From Phytopythium helicoides (lineage: Eukaryota; Oomycota; Peronosporomycetes; Pythiales; Pythiaceae): DNA of 64,000 bases. The notes beneath the pieces were generated by a model, which did not search any database, had not been told where the DNA came from, and was given only the letters and a program-made list of their open reading frames with translations. The stretch covers positions 434,001 to 498,000 of the forward strand of contig JANFNE010000019.1 in the NCBI GenBank assembly GCA_024867545.1, read 5' to 3'. Position numbers and translations under genes: made by a program. Numbering within the stretch: position 1 is the stretch's first letter; every line of letters begins with the position of its first letter. Shown one piece after another: positions 58,849 to 64,000 of this stretch.

Positions 58849-59212
58849 GATGGAGCTCTGGAGATCCTTCCTATGGAATCTCCAACAAGCAATATGAAGT
58901 GTCAATGCAGTGCTGTTGTCATCGCTGAGGGAGGGCATCGCGCAACCCGCTTGAAGCTGATGAACTGTTGTCAATTGGGCTGTACCGTAAGTTACGCTCT
59001 TGAAGACAGGTGTGGTGTCGTCAAGAGTCCGAGACACTGTACTTGTGTAACTTTCTTGCCGTAACGACAGGTTTATTTAGTTTCACGTCTCCTTTTCCAT
59101 GTTTTCCGGTTGAGTGAGAGTATGCGATCGTTGTGCTGAGAAGGGTGAATGTAGAAATGGAGGGTTTTGTGGCCATCTACCACAGCGCCAAAATGCCGGG
59201 TACCCCGGCCAT
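58849..59212. other. Intergenic region between Fanzor copy C and the NT5DC gene
   Basis: About 360 bases. A minus-strand frame that runs through it to 59037 lacks any domain, though its last part (MSHGKLVKRPLQL) may be the Fanzor N-terminus. Nothing else seen. Confidence 0.35.
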
Positions 59213-61557
59213 TCAAACCGTGTGCGTCAGGAGGTGGGCTGGGCGCTCGTGGGGCATGCCGAAGCGCTCGGGGTAGAACGTGTGGCTCGACGGGTACTGC
59301 AGCAGGTTCTCGGGGCGGGCAGAGTAAATGTCGACGTACCGCTGCACGAAAAAGGCGAATTGGGACGGGTACGTGTCGGCGCGGAAGACTGAGCCGAAGT
59401 TGCGGTTGATGAGCATCTCCATCTTGGTCTGCAGCTCCTCGTGAATGTCCACAAGCTGCCCGACGAACTCGTGATTTTGCTGCAAAATATAAAAATAATA
59501 ATGCCAACATGGGATGAGATGGATGTGGATCGAGTACCAAACGTCAGTCAGCCAACCTGCGGGTTCGGCTCGGCGCGGAGACCATCCTGGATCTTGCGCA
59601 TGAGTTCCTCTAGCATGTTGATCTTACGGAGGAGCAACAACTTGGTGTTAATGGCAGTATCAAAGTGATCAAAATCGAGAAGACGTACTTGGTATGCCAT
59701 TTCCTGATATTCCGGAGACCGCTGAACCTGGATCTCATCCTCCAGCTCGCTTTCAAAACACACCAAAACGTCAGCTGCAATTTTCTGGTCTAGTAAAAGT
59801 CTTGCTGACTTACCGGATAATGGCACCAGTTCGCCAGCCACTGATGCGTGATGGTTCGACGAGGTCCGAGAACAGACTGTCGCTGGTATTGATGATCGAC
59901 ACCCAGGAGCATACTACGTCAGCACCTTCGTTTTACAAATGAGAGGTATTGATAGTCCACAACTTACCCGATATAAAGCACGCGATTGGCACCCCAGCCA
60001 GTGAGCTTCATCAACTGGTAGAGGCTTCCTTGAGTGTATACTCGAGACGGCTGCAGTTCTCGAACGCCTTGCCACTGAAACATTCTTCGAATTAATGAGA
60101 GAATGATGTGTGATGAAATGTTGGAGCCGTAACCCACCTTTACTTGCTTGCGGTCAGTGTCTAGCATACGGAATGAGCGTTGTCGAGTGTAGAACTGAGG
60201 TTTTCTGGCGCTCACAATGACAACATCGAACAACTGCATTGCAATCAACGCCAACCGGTCCGTTAGTACATCCACTAATTAACTTTGACCAACAGCAAAA
60301 CTCGCCTTCCGCCATTCTCGCCCCAGCATGAACTGCAAACCAGCGTCAATGTACTGGAACGAGCTGTTGGTGCACAGAAACACCTTCTTGCCAGATCCCT
60401 GAAGGAGAGAGCGATCACCACAGAACTAATCAGCACAGCATTCCCGTATCCTTCATCACAACTGAAAGTCACTTACCCGAATCCGCTCCAACAGTGGTCG
60501 AAGCGACGGATTTGGCTCAATGAAAGTTGACAACGACATGGCGACTTCCTTATGCATCGCTCCACTGACGTGCACATCGGTGATCGCATGCCCCACATCC
60601 TCCACAACAGCGATTGGCTCGTACTCGATATCACGCTCAAGCATGAACTGCACGACATCAGCAAACAAGCAGGCATGGGCGACACTAAAGAGGTCGTTTA
60701 GCGGCTCCATCTTGGTGTTCCGATCGTACACGGAGATGTGGCGTGAGCCATGGTAGAGATCCATAATCTCACGACGAGAAAGCCGCTCGCGGCCTCGGAA
60801 AACACCAGTGTACGACAGTTTTTGGTGCGAGCTGATCTTGCACAGCAGTCCCTTCTCTTTGTCAATCGTCAGCCCGCGGATCGCGAACGACGGGTCAAAC
60901 TGCAGCACGGAAATGCCCTCAGGGTACCGAAGCTTTTCGACCTGCGTTCGCCTCCCACTACGTCAGAAAGTGCTGCATCAGGTGATGCTGTACATGCCGC
61001 AGCTTACCAAGTAGTCTCGAGCCATGGCATAGATGAGATGCTGCAGCTCTGCCTTGTAGTGGCACAGCGTGTAGTCGTAATCTAAGAGTAGAGTGGATGA
61101 GTACACGCTTGATACCAGCTAGGACACAAGACGCTATCGTACCGAATCCGACAACGTCAATGTTGGACAACCTGGTATGCATGCACACAATCTAGTTAGT
61201 GCCCACCAATGAAAGAAAGATACCTGTGCACCAACGAACGCACCGAAGGTGGTTGTTTGCGAACACCTCGTTGGTCTGCGTCTTAGCGTGCGGCTTGAAC
61301 TTGTTGACGTCTCGCTGCATTCACAAACCCGCCGCACCAACTGCGTTAGCCAGCGCCATCCTCACGCGCACCCCTGACGCACCGCCACGCACCTCGAAGC
61401 CGTCGACCATATCGCGGATGGCCGTGAACGACGGCGGGATCGACGCCTGCAGCTTCGGCAGCAGTGACTTGACCGTCATGAGGCGCCGCCCGAGTCGAAG
61501 CGGGCGATGCACCGGCGCCAGGCGAGCGCCAGCGGTCGTCACCGTCTTGAGCATCAT
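59213..61557 (-). CDS. 5'-nucleotidase domain protein (NT5DC type, HAD superfamily), probably mitochondrial
   Basis: Multi-exon gene of about 560 residues. The start MMLKTVTTAGARLAP with LRLGRR has presequence character. Motif I of HAD phosphatases is rebuilt across an intron near 61090-61140 as GFDYDYTLCHYK (DxDxT), followed by LQHLIYAMARDYLV. Further blocks: PEGISVLQFDPSFAIRGLTID, RDIEYEPIAVVEDV, motif II VFLCTNSSFQYIDAGLQFML, LFDVVIVSARKPQFY, and motif III GANRVLYIGDSLFSDL. The C-terminal part is a long helical segment ending SQFAFFVQRYVDIYSARPENLL. Family members hydrolyse purine nucleoside monophosphates or are poorly characterised; substrate unknown. Introns are short and about ten in number. 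Confidence 0.88.
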
Positions 61558-61776
61558 GGCGCTGCTCGATCCACTTCGACTGACGTTCGGAGCTGTTGGA
61601 TAATTACTCGCGAAACGTATGCGACAAAATATGAGTATTTGTTGTACTTTGTAGCGGGACTTTGCCGTTGCAAATAGTAACATATGTTCACATAAAGACA
61701 AATACTAGAAGTTATGTTCATAGTTTGTCAAGTTGAAGTGATCGACCATGGGTCTCTCCTGCGGTCCTAGACTAGA

Positions 61777-63345
61777 CTAGACGTGCTCGTCGGGGCGCTT
61801 GATGCTGCGCTCGTATTCATCCGGATAGATCTCCTTCCACGTCTTGTGCAACGACTCGTGGGCAGTTGGGTGGCTCGACGTGAGAGCGTACGGGTCCTCG
61901 GCGAACAGGATGAAGATGGTGGCGACGGCGCCGTCGATGACCGTCATGATGACATCGGCGACCGAGTAGCCGATGAGGAATCCACTGATACCCAGTGCAG
62001 CCTCTGGGTGCGACACTCGAGCAGTCCACGCGTCGTCGCCGTAGACCACGCAGCCCCACCCGGCGGCGGCGCCAAGAAAGCCAACGACAATCTTACCGAA
62101 CAGCAGCACGTTCCCAATGAGCGAATCGTTCATGATGGCACTCCAGCCCTTGGATGCGAATAGCTGGAAGACGCGCTTTCCTGAGCCCACGAAGCCGTAG
62201 CCGTAGATACCAACGTACGAGTATGCAAAGCGGTTGAAGTACTCGACACACTTCTCGACGCACCCAACAAGGCACCCGATGCAGCCAACGAGGCAGGCGG
62301 CGACGGCATTTCCTTGTCCCTTGAGTGCTTGCTGCCAACACGACAGGATGAACTGGATGGTCTGGATGATCGATACAATCAGCGATCCGAAGCAGATCGA
62401 TCCGAATGAAAGCGTGAGCGCACGACAGAGTGCACGCGTTGACGTCAGAGACTGGCGGTCTTGCGATGAGTGGTGCCACCAGCTCGAGACTGTGCCGGCA
62501 GTCGACACCATGACGATGTTGCGGCACACGCACGTTGCCCAGAAGAAGATGAGCACCATGCCAACGAGGATACCAAACTTCTTGCTCGTGCTGTATCCTT
62601 CTCCCTGGCCAATGTACTCGCCATGGTTGATCGCAGCATACGTCGCGATGATCCACACCAGTGCCCACCCGATCTGGACGAGCGTGAAGAGCACAGCGAT
62701 GAGCAGAATCACTGGGTAGCTCAGCACTGATCTGCACGCAACTTGGAGGTTGGCAGACGCAAACGCGATTCGGTTGCGGATACAACAAACATAGAGCAGC
62801 ACGAGCATAACAAACACGAGCGTGACAGCTGCTGGCCACCAATATGCCGTCTCGTTTTGCTGCTTGAGGAAGTAGGACGATGTGTATCCAGCCCCAACCG
62901 ACAACGCGCAGATGAACAGGACGGAGATCCTGCGGGCAACAAAGGTCGGTCAGTTTAATGCCCACCGCTTCTGTACGCAGTCCTCGCCACACACATACCA
63001 GATGAGCATCTTGCCGCAGACGAGCATGATGAGGGTCCACACAATAGAGGCGAGGAGCGCGCCGGCAGCGATGCACGCGCAGATGCGCAGAGCGTACTTG
63101 TACTTGGCCTTGCTGGTGGTGACGACGTTCTCGACCGTCGAGTACTTGTCGCTATCCACCGAGTAGGACAGCACGTCGCCGCCATACGCGCAGGCGAGCG
63201 CGACCGTGAGCCCGAACGCCAGTAGGAAGAGCAGCGCGAACGGCAGGTCGTGGCACTTGCGCTGCACCTCGGACTGCGGTGCGGCCACCGCCTCGACGGG
63301 CTTGGCGTCTGCTGGCGCGGCCTCTGCGTTCTTCCCCTTCGTCAT
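61777..63345 (-). CDS. Choline-transporter-like protein (CTL/SLC44, PNS1-like)
   Basis: Two exons (62999-63345 and 61777-62929) give about 500 residues with roughly ten membrane helices, for example FALLFLLAFGLTVALACAYG, VTLVFVMLVLLYVCC, VILLIAVLFTLVQIGWALVW, GILVGMVLIFFWATCVCRNI. The family block is clear: TRALCRALTLSFGSICFGSLIV, CVEYFNRFAYSYVGIYGYGF and IMNDSLIGNVLLFGKIVVGFLG. The short acidic/Lys C-terminus ends IKRPDEHV. SLC44 proteins move choline or ethanolamine across the plasma membrane, though yeast Pns1 has no proven substrate. The start MTKGKNAEAA was preferred over an ATG 42 codons upstream, whose extra sequence is basic and unlike the family. Frame intact. Confidence 0.9.
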
Positions 63346-63458
63346 GAGTGGTTGTGGTGTGCTGGAAGGAGGAGGAGCTCTGCGTCCGATCCGTCGCTTG
63401 GCGAAGTGAGCTGCTCGCGCGGAAGCGAACCCATGAGGCGGATGGGAATCTGAACCCA

Positions 63459-63540
63459 TAGTGGACGTCATATATTTGATCCGTTACATTGAATCACGCG
63501 TCCACTAAGTGGATCCTCCAGTCGTCCACTTAGTGGACGC
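63459..63540. promoter_or_regulatory. Perfect 16-base inverted repeat with a third half-site in a divergent promoter
   Basis: GCGTCCACTAAGTGGA (63498-63513) and its exact reverse complement (63525-63540) are separated by 11 bases. Each arm is itself nearly palindromic (CCACTAAGTGG). A third partial copy, TAGTGGACG, lies at 63459-63467. The group sits midway between the divergent starts at 63345 and 63577, so it is a candidate operator for a dimeric transcription factor. Confidence 0.6.
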
Positions 63541-63576
63541 TACATTATCGGACGTGGCGTGCGTGGCCCATTGGGC

Positions 63577-64000
63577 ATGGCGAGCAAGCGGTTTGCGGCG
63601 GGAGCGCTGCGGCAGCTCGTGGCCGAGCGTAACGCGCGGCTCATTGTGCTGCAGCTATCGAAGGAGACGGCAGCGCGCGAGCTCGTGCATCGAGATGCGG
63701 ACAAGGTTTGCGGATTCGTGTTTTGTAAAGTAACGTCATGGATAAAGGAGCTGACCATGTGGTTGAGCAGGCTCTCCGGGCGCTGAAAGCGTGAGATGAA
63801 ATGCACTGCACGAAGATTAGTACGAGGATATGAGTTCTTAACTGTGTGCGACTGGCTTGAGACTGTAGCCATGGGTTTCGACTTGGTTTCATTGGATGCT
63901 TGCCGACGGGTGGTGGCGGCGGCTCTTCCAAGATGCTGGAGCTGTTCGATTCAGTTGGTCGAGTGACCATCGACGAGGTATGAAAGTACACTTGGCTATG
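63577..64000 (+). CDS. Unrecognised gene, 5' part only
   Basis: Starts MASKRFAAGALRQLVAERNARL and continues as a charged helix to RDADK, where a GTTTGC donor ends exon 1 (about 63706). Exon 2 is short (ALRALKA, about 63768-63790). Exon 3 (from about 63870) could read HGFRLGFIGCLPTGGGGGSS and then KMLELFDSVGRVTIDE before another GTATGA donor. No family recognised. The exon chain rests on splice consensus and open frames. The rest lies beyond the window. Confidence 0.4.

Noticed and set aside
58783..59037. 84-codon minus-strand frame upstream of Fanzor copy C as an independent gene
   Set aside because: No domain; only its last 20 codons resemble a possible Fanzor N-terminus, so it is treated as flank.

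Overview
The window is nuclear DNA from a stramenopile, most likely an oomycete of the Phytophthora/Pythium kind. I base this on short introns (about 55-75 bases, GTRNGT donors, CTAAC-like branch points, CAG acceptors), GC-rich coding sequence, closely packed genes with many head-to-head pairs, an intraflagellar transport gene (zoosporic life cycle), a helicase-RNA-dependent RNA polymerase and full-length Fanzor elements. The genus cannot be fixed from the sequence alone.

Layout. 1-4.6 kb: a CPSF30-YTH mRNA 3'-end factor (minus, cut by the window start), head to head with exocyst Sec6. 4.6-6.6 kb: Fanzor copy A. 6.8-15.1 kb: a PX protein, GINS subunit PSF2, a small Cys-rich protein, an RRM/CCCH RNA-binding protein and a protein kinase. 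15.3-21.9 kb: a four-repeat protein, IFT25 and EMC1. 22.2-30.6 kb: a giant RNA-silencing gene joining a Dicer/RIG-I-type helicase, an RdRP and a Cid12-like nucleotidyltransferase. 30.6-32.2 kb: truncated Fanzor copy B. 32.6-40.5 kb: a sucrose-transporter-like gene, a tandem two-domain K+ channel and a class II histone deacetylase. 41.1-45.6 kb: glutamine-dependent carbamoyl-phosphate synthase (CPSII). 46.2-54.3 kb: an AGC kinase head to head with a secreted protein of about a dozen beta-sandwich repeats. 55.1-56.6 kb: EMC2. 56.8-58.8 kb: Fanzor copy C (minus). 59.2-64 kb: an NT5DC-type 5'-nucleotidase, a CTL/SLC44 transporter and the start of an unrecognised gene.

Two systems stand out. First, the three near-identical Fanzor copies are eukaryotic TnpB/Cas12f-like RNA-guided nucleases. 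Each carries a different lesion, and copies A and C keep an almost invariant 3' non-coding end with a perfect hairpin that is a candidate guide-RNA scaffold. Second, the silencing gene carries in one locus the three activities that fission yeast divides among the RDRC subunits Hrr1, Rdp1 and Cid12. RdRP and nucleotidyltransferase lie in one unbroken 1,333-codon frame.

Caution: many long genes, including housekeeping ones (CPSII, EMC1, EMC2), are broken by single-base indels, often in short homopolymers. These look more like consensus errors than pseudogenes, so small frameshifts here should not be read as loss of function without reads or transcripts. Exon coordinates are inferred by hand from splice consensus and family conservation.
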